Source of the DNA: Serratia sp. M24T3
GTDB lineage: Bacteria; Pseudomonadota; Gammaproteobacteria; Enterobacterales; Enterobacteriaceae
Length of the DNA stretch: 64,000 bases
Direction: 5' to 3'
NCBI RefSeq assembly: GCF_000257645.1
Contig: NZ_AJHJ01000007.1
Span: 149,741-213,740 of the forward strand
Both the position numbers and the translations under genes were made by a program. Under the pieces are notes generated by a model, which saw only the letters and a list, made by a program, of their open reading frames with translations, had not been told where the DNA came from and made no database searches. This document shows, piece after piece, positions 36,534 to 46,783 of this stretch (position 1 is the first letter of the stretch; every line of letters begins with the position of its first letter).

Positions 36534-38345
36534 CTACTTTTCATTGGTTCGTTTGTCGATCCAACTCTGAATCGCACTACGCGCACTTTGCTGCAGCTGC
36601 TGGCGCAGGACCTGATCCGCATTCAGCTCATAGTTAAGCTGTTTCCATGGCCCAAATACGCGCAGCGGTATGTCTGTTTTCTGCAACGTTGCAATCAGCG
36701 GATTATCGCCCTTCCAACCGCCAGTGACGCGAACCAGCAAATTCATATCCGCCTGCTGAGCCGCAAAGCTGACTTTGCCGTCACCCTTGACCGTCATCAT
36801 CGGCGATTCAGCACTGAGACCCTCGAGGCTGAGCTCACCATTACGTAGCCTGCCCTGTGCCTGCAGTTTCTGAATCTGGCTGTACATCTCATAGCGCTCC
36901 ATACCCTGCACGCGATTACTGCTTCGCGCCACGGCCTGTTGCACTAACTGTTGAATATTCAAGCCGTTGAGATGTGCATCGTCCATCGACATGTCCGCCT
37001 GACCCTGCCAGTTGCTGTTAAAATCCTCCAGCGTCAGGCCTTTGCCACTCAGCTTGCCGTGCATCGAGAAGCTGCCGGTCAATGCCTGAGGAAGATTATA
37101 GGCGCGCAACAAATCACCGAGCTGAATATTGGTAAGCTCTGGTGAGAGGCTTACCTGCAGCTGCTGTCGGGTCGAGTCAAGGCTGCCTGGAATCGAGAAC
37201 GAGCCCTGCCCCATGTTGCCGGTCAAGGCAGAAAGTTGCACATCGCCCTGACGATCGGTCGCCTGCAAATCGAGATTTTGAATAGCTAATCCGCGATAAG
37301 TCACGGCTACGGCTTTCAGCGCAAGCTGGGCATTAAAGCCATTGAGTACGCTGAGGCTATTGGGCTGTTGCGCGACATCGCGGGCAATAACCGGTGCAGA
37401 CATCACCGCCTGTGCCTGCTGCTGCGTGCTGTTGGTGACCTGAGGTTGCCAGCCGGAAATCTCGTCGAGATTCATTTTATCGGCCTGCAAATTGAGTTGA
37501 TAGTCCGGCACGTCGCCAAGCACGGCCCGACCACTGCCAGTAAGCTGATTATCATTGGCCGATAACGACAGGTTATTCAGCGTCATGGTTTGGGTATTTT
37601 GCTGATATTCGGCCTGTAAACTGGCCTGGCCACTGACGCCCTTCGCCGGAATATCCGCACCGCTAATCTGATAGGTCAGCTTGCTGATATTGGCCGAATA
37701 CTGACGAGGATAATTTTGCATATCCAGAGTGGCGGCAACGTTTAATGTTAGATCGCGCTGATCGCGATTGATGCGACTCGAAAGCTGAATGGTCGCCTGT
37801 CGATGATTGCTCTGGTCCATCTCAAGATTGATGTCGCGCACATTGATCTGATCGCTTTTCGCTCGCTGCCAGATAAGCAGACTGTCTGCGACGCTGAGAT
37901 GGCCGATATCAAATTTCCAGCCGTTGTCCGCCTCATTGACACTCTGGTTGTCTGAACCGGCAGGCGCAATCGGCGCGTCAGGCTGGTTGGCCTCACTGTC
38001 AGGAGTCAGGCGGATCACCGCGCTTTTGAGCATGACTTGTTTAATAGAAAGCTGATGCGACAGCAAAGGCCAAAGATGGACATCAAGACGCATGTTCTCG
38101 GCACTCACCACCGGTTCTTTCGCTCCCGGCGCGGTAAGTGAAGTTTGCCCAGCCAAAATACTCAGCTGAGGCCAGACATGCCAGCGTAGGCTGCCGTCGA
38201 TTGCCAGCTTGTAACCGCTTCTTTGCTCAACACGATTGACCATATAGTTGCGAAAATCATTCGGGTTTATCAAAAAAACCAGCGAGGTCATGCCGGCAAT
38301 GACTACCACCAGCAAAATAACCAACGTTGTCACTAATCTTCTCAT
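36534..38345 (-). CDS. asmA: Inner-membrane-anchored envelope protein AsmA
   Basis: This 603-residue protein has one N-terminal membrane anchor (LVTTLVILLVVVIAGMTSLVFLI, about 4-26), then a long periplasmic part rich in beta strand. The start (INPNDFRNYMVNRVEQRSGYKLAIDGSLRWHVWP) is typical of AsmA. AsmA-like proteins are thought to move phospholipid to the outer membrane. The neighbours yegH and dcd are the same as in E. coli. Confidence 0.93.
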   Translation of the reverse strand: MRRLVTTLVILLVVVIAGMTSLVFLINPNDFRNYMVNRVEQRSGYKLAIDGSLRWHVWPQLSILAGQTSLTAPGAKEPVVSAENMRLDVHLWPLLSHQLSIKQVMLKSAVIRLTPDSEANQPDAPIAPAGSDNQSVNEADNGWKFDIGHLSVADSLLIWQRAKSDQINVRDINLEMDQSNHRQATIQLSSRINRDQRDLTLNVAATLDMQNYPRQYSANISKLTYQISGADIPAKGVSGQASLQAEYQQNTQTMTLNNLSLSANDNQLTGSGRAVLGDVPDYQLNLQADKMNLDEISGWQPQVTNSTQQQAQAVMSAPVIARDVAQQPNSLSVLNGFNAQLALKAVAVTYRGLAIQNLDLQATDRQGDVQLSALTGNMGQGSFSIPGSLDSTRQQLQVSLSPELTNIQLGDLLRAYNLPQALTGSFSMHGKLSGKGLTLEDFNSNWQGQADMSMDDAHLNGLNIQQLVQQAVARSSNRVQGMERYEMYSQIQKLQAQGRLRNGELSLEGLSAESPMMTVKGDGKVSFAAQQADMNLLVRVTGGWKGDNPLIATLQKTDIPLRVFGPWKQLNYELNADQVLRQQLQQSARSAIQSWIDKRTNEK

Positions 38346-38391
38346 GCCATCCTCTTATATGTTGCCTGCCCCCGCATCCTGCCAGGACCTG

Positions 38392-38973
38392 TCAGTCTTT
38401 ATCTATACGGCTGGCAACCGCACTCTGCTGGTCTCGATATTTGGCGTCCAGACGACTATTGTACGGGCGTGCTGCCGGACCTGACAGCGGCTCGAAGCTC
38501 AGTGCGCCAATCAGCATTCCAGGGCGCAGCGCCAGAGGCAGTTTACCTGAATTATAGAATTCAAGCACAATGCGCCCCTGCCAACCCGGATCTATACGAT
38601 GCGCAGTAACGTGAACCATTAACCCTAGTCGCGCCAGCGAAGAACGTCCATCCAGCCAGCCTACCAGATTGTCTGGTAATGTAACGGTCTCAAGCGTAAC
38701 CGCCAGGGCAAGTTCGCCCGGATGTAAAAAGAAAGCTTCACCTTCAGGCAATACAATCTCGTCGCTCATCACGCGATCCAAAGCCGCACCGACTTCGTGC
38801 TTGGGGCCGCTTAAATCGATAAAACCGGCGTTGTGCCCGAGAAATACGCGAAACCCGTTTCCTAGTCGCACATCTACTGTCGCGCCGCTGATTCTTTCTA
38901 CCGGTGGGCGCGGCACAATGCTTAATCGGCCGTCATCCAACCAGGCCTCGATGTCACGATCGCAAAGTCTCAT
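38392..38973 (-). CDS. dcd: dCTP deaminase
   Basis: The 193-residue enzyme deaminates dCTP to dUTP for thymidylate synthesis. Motifs: [17 protein letters not shown] at the start, [14 protein letters not shown] with the catalytic Glu, and [19 protein letters not shown]. The ATG at 38973 follows AAAGGAA and gives the E. coli length. Confidence 0.97.
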   Translation of the reverse strand: MRLCDRDIEAWLDDGRLSIVPRPPVERISGATVDVRLGNGFRVFLGHNAGFIDLSGPKHEVGAALDRVMSDEIVLPEGEAFFLHPGELALAVTLETVTLPDNLVGWLDGRSSLARLGLMVHVTAHRIDPGWQGRIVLEFYNSGKLPLALRPGMLIGALSFEPLSGPAARPYNSRLDAKYRDQQSAVASRIDKD

Positions 38974-39132
38974 CTTATTTATTCCTTTCACCCGGCGTTA
39001 TTGAAGTTGTCTCTGAATCGGCTGCAATTCATAACCCAAATCGCTGACCCGTGTCAGCTCATCGGAACGAACGCTTTTGCCGCCCTGATTCAGCTTCAAT
39101 CACGCAGGTAACGACTCATTAGTGAATTAAAA

Positions 39133-39774
39133 TTATTCAAAGAACTGGCTGATTTTCGCCTTGAGAATATCAATCGCAATGCGATTTTTACCGCCGCGTG
39201 GCACGATAATATCTGCGTATTGCTTAGAAGGTTCAATGAATTGCAGGAACATTGGGCGTACCGTTTTTTGGTACTGTGCCATCACCGAATCCATGGAACG
39301 TCCGCGCTCATTGACGTCGCGCTTCATGCGACGCATCAGGCAGATATCCAGCGGTGTATCGACGAAGATAGAAAAATTCAGTTCCTGACGCAGACGCACG
39401 TCAGTCAGAAGAAGGATCCCTTCAAGGATAATGACTTTTTTAGGTGCTAAGGTCACGGTCTCGTTAAGGCGTGTATGCTCGATGAAGCTATAGCTCGGCA
39501 GTTCGATGGCTTTCCCTGCTTTCATCGACTGCAAGTGCTCGAGCAGCAGATTATGGTCCATCGCATTCGGATGGTCATAGTTGGTCTTGACACGCTCTTC
39601 CATGGTCAGATGACTCTGATCCCGATAATAGCAATCTTCCGGTATAACACCGATATGTTCGTCACCGACCTGATCGCGCAACTCACGATACAAAGTGCTG
39701 GCAATAAGGCTTTTTCCAGAGGCAGATGCGCCAGCGATACCCACGATGACACACTGATGGAACTTGTCAGACAT
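39133..39774 (-). CDS. udk: Uridine kinase
   Basis: The 213-residue enzyme phosphorylates uridine and cytidine. It has the P-loop [32 protein letters not shown] and [14 protein letters not shown]. The start [11 protein letters not shown] matches the enteric protein; the open frame extends further upstream without homology. Confidence 0.97.
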   Translation of the reverse strand: MSDKFHQCVIVGIAGASASGKSLIASTLYRELRDQVGDEHIGVIPEDCYYRDQSHLTMEERVKTNYDHPNAMDHNLLLEHLQSMKAGKAIELPSYSFIEHTRLNETVTLAPKKVIILEGILLLTDVRLRQELNFSIFVDTPLDICLMRRMKRDVNERGRSMDSVMAQYQKTVRPMFLQFIEPSKQYADIIVPRGGKNRIAIDILKAKISQFFE

Positions 39775-39860
39775 AAAATTAACGACCTGATTTGGAGTTT
39801 GAAGGGCAAGCAGCCTGAAGCCGCTTTGATCGCGCCAATTATAGGTACAACCTGTTGACG

Positions 39861-39893
39861 AAGCCAGCCTTAAAGCCACTAAGCGGCTGGCTT
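39861..39893 (-). terminator. Hairpin downstream of mrp
   Basis: AAGCCAGCC (39861-39869) and GGCTGGCTT (39885-39893) form a 9-bp stem with a 15-nt loop, 30 bp past the mrp stop codon. There is no clean U-run after it on the minus strand. Confidence 0.45.
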
Positions 39894-39922
39894 GATTAAA
39901 TTAATCGACCAGAAGGTGATAA

Positions 39923-41035
39923 TTACACCGCTCGGAAGGCGATTTCGGTCGGGATGGCGTCTCCTTTCCAATAAAGCTGTGCCGCAACCTTAGAGGCCAA
40001 CTGGCGGTAGAGGGCAGTAAACTCGCTTTGCGGGTTGGCAATCACCGTTGGCTTACCGCCGTCGAGATCCTCACGCAGGGAAATATGCAGCGGTATCTGC
40101 GCCAACAGCTCACAGCGGTATTTCTCTGCCAGTTTCTGCGCGCCGCCAGTGCCGAAGATCGCTTCGTGATGACCACACTGGCTGCAAATATGCATGCTCA
40201 TATTTTCGACAATACCCAGCACCGGGACGTTAACCTTCTCAAACATCACGATACCTTTCATCGCGTCAAGCAGGGCGATATCCTGTGGCGTCGTCACCAC
40301 CAGCGCACCGGTCACCGGCACGCTTTGCGCCAGCGTCAGCTGAATATCACCGGTACCCGGCGGCATATCGAGAATGAGATAATCCAGATCCGGCCACAGA
40401 GTGTCCTGCAACATTTGCAGCAGCGCCTTGCTGGCCATCGGGCCGCGCCATACCATGGCATTTTCATCGGTGACAAGGTAACCGATCGAATTGGTAGCCA
40501 GACCGTGAGCCATGATAGGCGCCATGTGCTGACCGTCGGGAGAGGTCGGGCGCTCATCTTCAGTGCCCAGCATATTGGGCACCGAAGGCCCGTAGATATC
40601 GGCATCAAGCAGGCCGACCTTCGCACCCTCCGCGGCCAGCGCCAGCGCCAGATTAACCGCCGTGGTCGACTTGCCTACCCCGCCCTTGCCGGAACTGATA
40701 GCCAGAATATTGCGCACACCTTTAATACCAGGCCTGTCGTTGGCGCGGCGTAAAGTGGCAATGTCATGGGCAAGCTTCCAGTCCACCGAACGGGCGCCGG
40801 TGACGCGCAGCAGCTCCGAGGTAGTCAGAAGCTTTAACTGCTCGAAGCCTGACTTCCAGGCGAAAGGCAGAATCAGCTCGATATGCAGGACGTTATCCAG
40901 CAGCACGCACTGGTGCAAGGCCTTAATGGCGGTCAGACTTTGTTGTAATGTAGGGTGGGTAAAGGTCGCCAACACCACATTAACTGCAGCGTGAAGCTCG
41001 GCGGGAGTAACGTTCTCAGGGGATTGTGATTTCAT
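39923..41035 (-). CDS. apbC: Iron-sulfur cluster carrier protein Mrp/ApbC
   Basis: The 370-residue P-loop ATPase has an N-terminal MIP18-like domain (to about 95), the deviant Walker A SSGKGGVGKSTTAVNLA, LDADIYGPSVPNMLG, DYLILDMPPGTGD and the cluster-binding CxxC in MHICSQCGHHE. It carries or assembles Fe-S clusters. It diverges from metG, as in E. coli. Confidence 0.95.
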   Translation of the reverse strand: MKSQSPENVTPAELHAAVNVVLATFTHPTLQQSLTAIKALHQCVLLDNVLHIELILPFAWKSGFEQLKLLTTSELLRVTGARSVDWKLAHDIATLRRANDRPGIKGVRNILAISSGKGGVGKSTTAVNLALALAAEGAKVGLLDADIYGPSVPNMLGTEDERPTSPDGQHMAPIMAHGLATNSIGYLVTDENAMVWRGPMASKALLQMLQDTLWPDLDYLILDMPPGTGDIQLTLAQSVPVTGALVVTTPQDIALLDAMKGIVMFEKVNVPVLGIVENMSMHICSQCGHHEAIFGTGGAQKLAEKYRCELLAQIPLHISLREDLDGGKPTVIANPQSEFTALYRQLASKVAAQLYWKGDAIPTEIAFRAV

Positions 41036-41306
41036 CCCGGCTCCTTGAAATACTTATTTATTATGGAATTGGGTCGCGGAATCATGTTGTATAAACTCCG
41101 CTATCTGACTGTTATAAAACTAGCATACCAGAATCTCGATTCCTTTAGGTGATTGAGCCAACACCTTGCAAGAGAACTGTCAGCGCATATTGACTTAAGT
41201 TACTGTGCGCAAACGTAGGAGCTATCTTACCTGCCGGTTGTAGGATGGCGGGTATTTCGGTTACCATCGATCCCCCAATCTCAATAAAAGAAAGCAAGCT
41301 CTTACT

Positions 41307-43337
41307 ATGGCTCAAGTCGCGAAAAAAATTTTGGTAACCTGTGCACTTCCTTATGCTAACGGTTCTATTCACCTCGGACACATGCTCGAGCACATCCAGG
41401 CAGATATCTGGGTCCGTTACCAGCGAATGCGCGGCAACCAAACTCATTTCATCTGCGCCGACGATGCGCACGGCACCCCAATCATGCTGAAAGCTCAGCA
41501 GATGGGCATTGCGCCGGAGCAAATGATTGAGGAGATGAGCCAGGAGCATCAGAAAGATTTCGCCGGTTTTGGTATCAGCTACGACAACTATCACTCAACG
41601 CACAGCGATGAAAACCGTGAATTGTCTACCCTGATTTATGGCCGTCTTAAAGAAAATGGCTTTATCAAAAATCGCACTATTTCTCAGCTTTACGATCCTG
41701 AGAAAGGCATGTTCCTGCCCGACCGTTTCGTGAAAGGCACGTGTCCGAAATGTAAATCACCGGACCAATACGGCGATAACTGTGAAGTTTGCGGCGCAAC
41801 CTACAGCCCGACCGAGCTGATTGACCCAAAATCTGCAGTCTCCGGTGCGACGCCGGTAATGCGTGATTCCGAGCATTACTTTTTCGACCTGCCAGAGTTC
41901 AGCGCCATGCTGCAAGCGTGGACCCGTTCCGGTGCGCTGCAGGAGCAGGTGGCCAACAAAATGCAGGAGTGGTTCGAGTCTGGCCTGCAACAGTGGGACA
42001 TCAGCCGCGATGCGCCCTATTTCGGTTTCGAAATTCCTGATGCGCCGGGCAAATATTTCTATGTCTGGCTGGACGCGCCAATCGGCTATATGGGTTCGTT
42101 TAAAAACCTGTGCGATCGTCGCCCGGATTTAGACTTTGACGAATTCTGGAAAAAAGATTCCACCACCGAGCTGTATCACTTTATCGGCAAGGATATCGTT
42201 TACTTCCATAGCCTGTTCTGGCCAGCAATGCTGGAAGGCAGCAACTTCCGCAAGCCGACCAATCTGTTTGTTCACGGTTACGTGACGGTCAACGGTGCCA
42301 AGATGTCAAAATCTCGCGGCACCTTTATCAAGGCCAGCACTTATCTGAACCACCTTGATGCTGACTGCCTGCGTTATTATTACGCGGCCAAACTGTCTTC
42401 GCGCATTGATGATATCGACCTCAATCTCGAAGATTTCGTGCAGCGGGTTAATGCCGATATCGTTAACAAAGTGGTTAACCTGGCGTCACGTAATGCAGGT
42501 TTCCTCAGCAAGCGCTTTGACGGCATGCTGTCAGACCAACTGGCGGACGTTGCCCTGTTCAAAACCTTCACCGATGCGGCTACCAGCATTGCAGAGGCCT
42601 ACAGCAGCCGCGAGTCAGGCCGTGCAATTCGTGAAATCATGGCACTGGCAGACCTGGCCAACCGTTATGTTGACGAGCAGGCGCCTTGGGTTGTGGCTAA
42701 AACAGAAGGTCGTGAAGCCGATTTGCAGGCTATTTGTTCAATGGGTATCAACCTGTTCCGCGTATTAATGACTTACCTCAAACCGGTTCTGCCTTCGCTG
42801 GCCGAGCGCACCGAGGCATTCCTTAATTGCGAACTGAGCTGGGACTCTATCGCACAGCCGCTGCTCGGCCACAAAGTGAACCCGTTCAAGGCCCTGTTTA
42901 ACCGAATTGAAATGGATAAAGTGACCGCCATGGTTGACGCTTCCAAAGAAGATATTGCCGCAGCTAAACCAGCGGTAACCGGTCCATTGGCTGAAGACCC
43001 GATTCAGGACACCATCACCTTTGACGATTTTGCCAAAGTTGACATGCGCATTGCGCTGATCGAAAGCGCTGACTTTGTTGAAGGCTCTGACAAACTGCTG
43101 CGCCTGCAGCTGGATTTGGGCGGAGAGAAGCGCCAAATTTTCTCTGGCATTCGCTCCGCCTACCCGGATCCGAAACTGCTGGAAGGCCGTTTGACTATCA
43201 TGGTCGCCAATCTTGCGCCGCGTAAGATGCGTTTCGGCGTATCCGAAGGCATGGTAATGGCTGCGGGCCCTGGTGGAAAAGACATCTTCCTGCTTAGCCC
43301 AGACAGCGGCGCACAGCCGGGTATGCAGGTTAAATAA
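41307..43337 (+). CDS. metG: Methionyl-tRNA synthetase
   Basis: The 676-residue class I synthetase has the HIGH-type motif [14 protein letters not shown], a zinc knuckle [22 protein letters not shown] ([13 protein letters not shown]), an anticodon-binding domain, and a C-terminal tRNA-binding domain ([16 protein letters not shown] to the end). The length matches the dimeric E. coli form. Confidence 0.99.
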   Translation: MAQVAKKILVTCALPYANGSIHLGHMLEHIQADIWVRYQRMRGNQTHFICADDAHGTPIMLKAQQMGIAPEQMIEEMSQEHQKDFAGFGISYDNYHSTHSDENRELSTLIYGRLKENGFIKNRTISQLYDPEKGMFLPDRFVKGTCPKCKSPDQYGDNCEVCGATYSPTELIDPKSAVSGATPVMRDSEHYFFDLPEFSAMLQAWTRSGALQEQVANKMQEWFESGLQQWDISRDAPYFGFEIPDAPGKYFYVWLDAPIGYMGSFKNLCDRRPDLDFDEFWKKDSTTELYHFIGKDIVYFHSLFWPAMLEGSNFRKPTNLFVHGYVTVNGAKMSKSRGTFIKASTYLNHLDADCLRYYYAAKLSSRIDDIDLNLEDFVQRVNADIVNKVVNLASRNAGFLSKRFDGMLSDQLADVALFKTFTDAATSIAEAYSSRESGRAIREIMALADLANRYVDEQAPWVVAKTEGREADLQAICSMGINLFRVLMTYLKPVLPSLAERTEAFLNCELSWDSIAQPLLGHKVNPFKALFNRIEMDKVTAMVDASKEDIAAAKPAVTGPLAEDPIQDTITFDDFAKVDMRIALIESADFVEGSDKLLRLQLDLGGEKRQIFSGIRSAYPDPKLLEGRLTIMVANLAPRKMRFGVSEGMVMAAGPGGKDIFLLSPDSGAQPGMQVK

Positions 43338-43371
43338 GCCTCGCGCCAATTAACTCATACTATTCACCTCG

Positions 43372-43397
43372 AAAGGATGCTCCGGCATCCTTTTTTA
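43372..43397 (+). terminator. metG terminator
   Basis: AAAGGATGC (43372-43380), loop TCCG and GCATCCTTT (43385-43393), then further T. This is a classic intrinsic terminator 35 bp after the metG stop. Confidence 0.9.
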
Positions 43398-43573
43398 ATG
43401 CCGATTTTTACACACCGCATAATCCGTAACATCCTTGATACAGATAAGCAGTTTGTGCGGCCTCGGCTTTTAAACAGCGCGAAACCTTACATTTCACTGC
43501 GTTATCATGGTAATCATTAGCCATAATCCTTCGAAAAAATCTCCAGACTGCTGAATTACATTAGGGGTAATCC

Positions 43574-44728
43574 ATGTTTAATTTCGACTTTTACAACCCG
43601 ACTCGCGTACTGTTTGGAGTCGACCGCATCGCCGACATTGGTAAACATATTCCTGAAAATGCCCGTGTGTTAATCACTTACGGTGGCGGCAGTGCCAAAA
43701 AATACGGCACGCTGGACGAAGTGCAGGCGGCATTAGGTGACCGTGTCACATTTGAGTTTGGCGGCATTGAAGTGAATCCACATTTCGATACTTTAATGAA
43801 AGCCGTCGATATTATTAAAGAAAATAAAATCGATTTTCTGCTGGCGGTTGGCGGTGGTTCAGTGGTGGACGGCACCAAGTTTATTGCCGCCGCAGCGCTG
43901 TATGAAGGCGATATTTGGCCATTATGGTCGCAGCGCCAACCATTGGCTGACGCCCTTCCCCTCGGCTGTGTGATGACTTTGCCCGCCACCGGCTCTGAAA
44001 CCAATCATGTTGCGGTAGTGACTCATACCGCATTAGGTCAGAAATCCGGTTACAGCGATCCGCTGCTGTTTCCGCAATTTGCCGTCCTCGACCCGACTAA
44101 AACCTACACATTGCCAGTCACACAGGTTGCCAACGGCGTCGTCGATGCATTCATCCACGTTATCGAACAGTATCTGACGTATCCGGTTTACGGTAAGGTG
44201 CAGGACCGTTTTGCCGAGGGTTTGTTACTGACGCTGATTGAAGAAGGCCCTAAAGCGCTGACCGATCCTGAAAATTATGACGTCCGTTCCGCCATTACCT
44301 GGTCGGCCACGCTGGCGTTAAACGGCCTGATTGCCGTGGGGGTTCCGCAAGACTGGGCAACGCACCGCATCGGCCACCAGCTGACCGCACTTTACGGCAT
44401 CGACCACGCCCAGACACTGGCAATCCTGCTGCCAAGCCTGCTACAGGTGCAGCGCGAGAGTAAAAAGGACAAGCTGCTGCAATACGCAGAGCGCGTGTGG
44501 AATATTATTGCAGGCAGTGACGATAGCCGAATTGATGCTGCGATTGATAAAACCCGTGAATTTTTCGAATTGATGGGGCTGAAAACTCAGCTCAGCGCCT
44601 ATGGGCAGCCAAAAAGTGCCATTGACGAAATTCTGTCAAATCTGCAACGCTTTAACATGCTGCCAATGGGCGAGCGTTCAGATATCGATTTGGAAAGGGC
44701 TAAAGAGATTCTGATGCTAAGTTACTAA
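43574..44728 (+). CDS. yqhD: Iron-type (group III) NADPH-dependent aldehyde/alcohol dehydrogenase, YqhD-like
   Basis: The 384-residue enzyme resembles E. coli YqhD over its length: FNFDFYNPTRVLFG, the nucleotide-binding LLAVGGGSVVDGTKFIAAAA, LPATGSETNHVAVVT, and metal-ligand region DAFIHVIEQYLTYPV with HRIGHQLTALYGIDHAQTLAI. It would reduce short-chain or oxidised-lipid aldehydes. E. coli yqhD lies elsewhere in the chromosome beside its regulator yqhC, which is absent here. Confidence 0.9.
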   Translation: MFNFDFYNPTRVLFGVDRIADIGKHIPENARVLITYGGGSAKKYGTLDEVQAALGDRVTFEFGGIEVNPHFDTLMKAVDIIKENKIDFLLAVGGGSVVDGTKFIAAAALYEGDIWPLWSQRQPLADALPLGCVMTLPATGSETNHVAVVTHTALGQKSGYSDPLLFPQFAVLDPTKTYTLPVTQVANGVVDAFIHVIEQYLTYPVYGKVQDRFAEGLLLTLIEEGPKALTDPENYDVRSAITWSATLALNGLIAVGVPQDWATHRIGHQLTALYGIDHAQTLAILLPSLLQVQRESKKDKLLQYAERVWNIIAGSDDSRIDAAIDKTREFFELMGLKTQLSAYGQPKSAIDEILSNLQRFNMLPMGERSDIDLERAKEILMLSY

Positions 44729-44751
44729 CGTCCAGCGGCGGTCCTGAATAA

Positions 44752-45075
44752 TCACTTCGGCAAGTTTAAAGTATTTTCCAACGATACTTGCTTGCCATCA
44801 TTTAAAGACAAATATATCTGCACTCTGTCACCCTGCTGGAGATTAAAGCTTATTCGCGTCAACGCGACATCCGTGTTGGCCGCTATAGTGACCGCAGATT
44901 GCTGAACGCTGGTGCTGGTTCCAGAAATCCCGGTTTTAAGCATTTTCAGTCGATAGTCGCACTGACACTCGTTTTGCAGATGCACCATGGGGGTAATCAC
45001 ATAAAGCTGACCATTATGTTGATTATCAAACCATAATGGTTGAGAAATCGCCGCGGCAAGAAGTATTGAAATCAT
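44752..45075 (-). CDS. csgC: Curli assembly inhibitor CsgC
   Basis: The 107-residue periplasmic protein has a short signal sequence (ISILLAAAISQ), the conserved CxC (NECQCDYRLKM) and an Ig-like beta-strand pattern. CsgC stops CsgA from forming fibres inside the periplasm. The ATG at 45075 is preceded by GGAGG; the longer frame to 45102 runs into the terminator hairpin. Confidence 0.88.
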   Translation of the reverse strand: MISILLAAAISQPLWFDNQHNGQLYVITPMVHLQNECQCDYRLKMLKTGISGTSTSVQQSAVTIAANTDVALTRISFNLQQGDRVQIYLSLNDGKQVSLENTLNLPK

Positions 45076-45090
45076 AATGGCCTCCATAAA

Positions 45091-45118
45091 AAAACAGGGC
45101 ATCGCCCTGTTTTTTATT
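45091..45118 (-). terminator. Hairpin between csgA and csgC
   Basis: AAAACAGGGC and GCCCTGTTTT (45091-45100 and 45104-45113) pair around ATC, with T-runs on both sides. On the minus strand it follows csgA and precedes csgC, so most csgBA transcripts probably end here and csgC is made by readthrough. Confidence 0.8.
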
Positions 45119-45131
45119 TCGTTAAAAACGA

Positions 45132-45578
45132 TTACTGCTGTGAGGCATAAGCCCGGTTAGCCGTACCAACCTGAACTATATTAGCTAAACTGCCACTGGC
45201 ACTCTGAGTAGCATTTGCATAGTTGGCTGTACCACTTTGGCTAATCAGCAGTTTGCTCTTATCGCCACTCTGAAGAGCATCGGCACGGTTAAAATTACCT
45301 GCCTGATGGATATCTAACAGACTTCTATCGCCCACCTGGTTGGAGCTTGCCACGTTAGCATTGCCGTGTTGATTAACAGTTGTCAGGGAATTTTGCGCCG
45401 ACGTTTGTGTCGCATTCGCCAGGTTCAAAGAACCTTCCTGATAAATTTGCAATTCCTCATGCCAGTTAGTGGTTTGGAATACCGGCGTACTTGGCCCACC
45501 GCCGTAACCAAAACCTGATGCCATCGAACTTCCGCTGAATACCAGTGCTGATACTGCCATTATTTTCCACAGTTTCAT
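45132..45578 (-). CDS. csgA: Major curlin subunit CsgA
   Basis: The 148-residue secreted amyloid subunit has a signal peptide of about 20 residues (ALVFSGSSMAS), a Gly-rich N22-like segment, then five imperfect repeats of about 22 residues with the curlin pattern Q-x-G-x-x-N-x-A. Examples are YQEGSLNLANATQ, VNQHGNANVASSNQ, IHQAGNFNRADALQ, ISQSGTANYANATQ and IVQVGTANRAYASQQ. It polymerises outside the cell on CsgB. Confidence 0.93.
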   Translation of the reverse strand: MKLWKIMAVSALVFSGSSMASGFGYGGGPSTPVFQTTNWHEELQIYQEGSLNLANATQTSAQNSLTTVNQHGNANVASSNQVGDRSLLDIHQAGNFNRADALQSGDKSKLLISQSGTANYANATQSASGSLANIVQVGTANRAYASQQ

Positions 45579-45633
45579 GATGCTACCCCATAGATTTGAG
45601 ATCGGATGGTTAATGTAAAGACCTGACTATTCA

Positions 45634-46101
45634 TTAATGCTGCGTCACTTTTATTGCCATTCCGGACGCATTTTGTACGACTGCCGCTGAGCGGTCCGTA
45701 CCACTTTGGCTTATTTGCGCCACGTTTCTCCGCCCTTTTTGCGCGATTAACGCGGTGTTGCCAAAACCTTGTTGCTCAATGGAAGCTGAACTTCCACTAG
45801 AATCTTGTGAGATAGAAGCGTTATTTCCATTGCCATATTGGTTGATATCAGCATTATTAGCGCTTCCGCGCTGACTTATTACAGCCGTATTTTCATTACC
45901 GTGCTGATTTATAAAGGCTCTGTTATTGCTGCCAGCGGCAAGCTGATCAAATGAAAGATTACTCATTTCAGTTTGATTCACAAACGACTCTGAATATGCC
46001 ATATCATTTTGTTGCCCGACAGCATGGATAGATACAAAGCCTGCTAATAAAATTAGGCAAAATGAAGTAATACGTGCCGATTTAAAATAAATACTGTTCA
46101 T
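45634..46101 (-). CDS. csgB: Curlin nucleator CsgB
   Basis: The 155-residue minor subunit has an N-terminal signal sequence (about 1-28) and repeats INQHGNENTAVISQRG, INQYGNGNNASISQDS, IEQQGFGNTALIAQKG, then a diverged, basic last repeat ending AIKVTQH, as expected for the cell-anchored nucleator. It lies 55 bp ahead of csgA, in the same operon. Confidence 0.92.
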   Translation of the reverse strand: MNSIYFKSARITSFCLILLAGFVSIHAVGQQNDMAYSESFVNQTEMSNLSFDQLAAGSNNRAFINQHGNENTAVISQRGSANNADINQYGNGNNASISQDSSGSSASIEQQGFGNTALIAQKGRRNVAQISQSGTDRSAAVVQNASGMAIKVTQH

Positions 46102-46126
46102 TTACTCCCCCAGACCTAAGTGATTT

Positions 46127-46137
46127 CGGGTTAGTGA
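46127..46137. promoter_or_regulatory. Possible CsgD-binding box
   Basis: CGGGTTAGTGA agrees, except at one position, with the published CsgD consensus as I remember it (CGGGKGAKNKA). It lies only 26 bp upstream of the csgB start, closer than usual, which weakens the call. Confidence 0.25.
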
Positions 46138-46735
46138 TTACAGTATGCACGGTGGCAAGAATAATAAACTCATCGGTTAGTTGTATTTTTAATACCTCTT
46201 CATTTCAAAGTATGAGGAACGGCCTAATCCGAAGTTATTTTTTTAAGATAAAACCCTGCTTTTAAAAGAGTAAATTTAAGAAAAATACCATGCCTACACA
46301 AGACAATTAAAACACCAGCTCCGTGTCATTATTTTTATTTAAAACGCCTTGTGATCCTCATCATAAATACTTACTTAGGAATAATCCGACAGCATTAATT
46401 TAATTAAAGTCGCTATTAAACCTCCGAGAGCCCTTCTTACTAAACCCCTGGTTTCCATAGCTTCACCAAACAGATTAAAATTCAATAATTTCAGACATAA
46501 AGCACTGGTCACACTGTTCCATAAACTTGTATCAATTTTCGTAAAAATTAAAATAAACACTTGCCCCACTAAAAATACTTGTCTTTTTCTTATAAATACC
46601 CAGGAATCCACCCCTTGATTTCATTGCTGCACCCGCTAAATTAATTAGACGGTAAGTAATGAAACAGCCGTGGCCAGACAATAAAATCACGCGTCACACC
46701 AGGGAATTAAATTCTTTTAATGCGTGCTTTGTTAT

Positions 46736-46750
46736 GACCCGCCGCGGGTC
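46736..46750. other. Perfect palindrome in csgD leader
   Basis: GACCCGC-C-GCGGGTC is a GC-rich palindrome in an AT-rich leader, 34 bp before the csgD start. As RNA it could fold as a 5-bp stem with GCCGC loop; as DNA it could be an operator. Confidence 0.45.
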
Positions 46751-46783
46751 GTCAAGCAGTCCGCTTTCAAGGCAGAGTTAATT

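Larger units (their letters stand above)
46102..46783. promoter_or_regulatory. csgB-csgD divergent regulatory region
   Basis: About 680 AT-rich bases between csgBAC and csgDEFG, similar in size to the E. coli region bound by CsgD, OmpR, H-NS, IHF and others. I find one CsgD-like box at 46127 and a palindrome in the csgD leader. A 78-codon minus-strand frame at 46375-46611 has no family features and is probably not a gene. Confidence 0.7.

Noticed and set aside
45132..46101. Tandem DNA repeats in csgA/csgB
   Set aside because: The periodicity is explained by the curlin protein repeats; the DNA copies have diverged and are not a CRISPR or satellite array.
46375..46611. 78-codon minus-strand frame in the csgB-csgD region
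   Set aside because: There is no family similarity; it is AT-rich and sits in a known type of regulatory region, so it is probably spurious.
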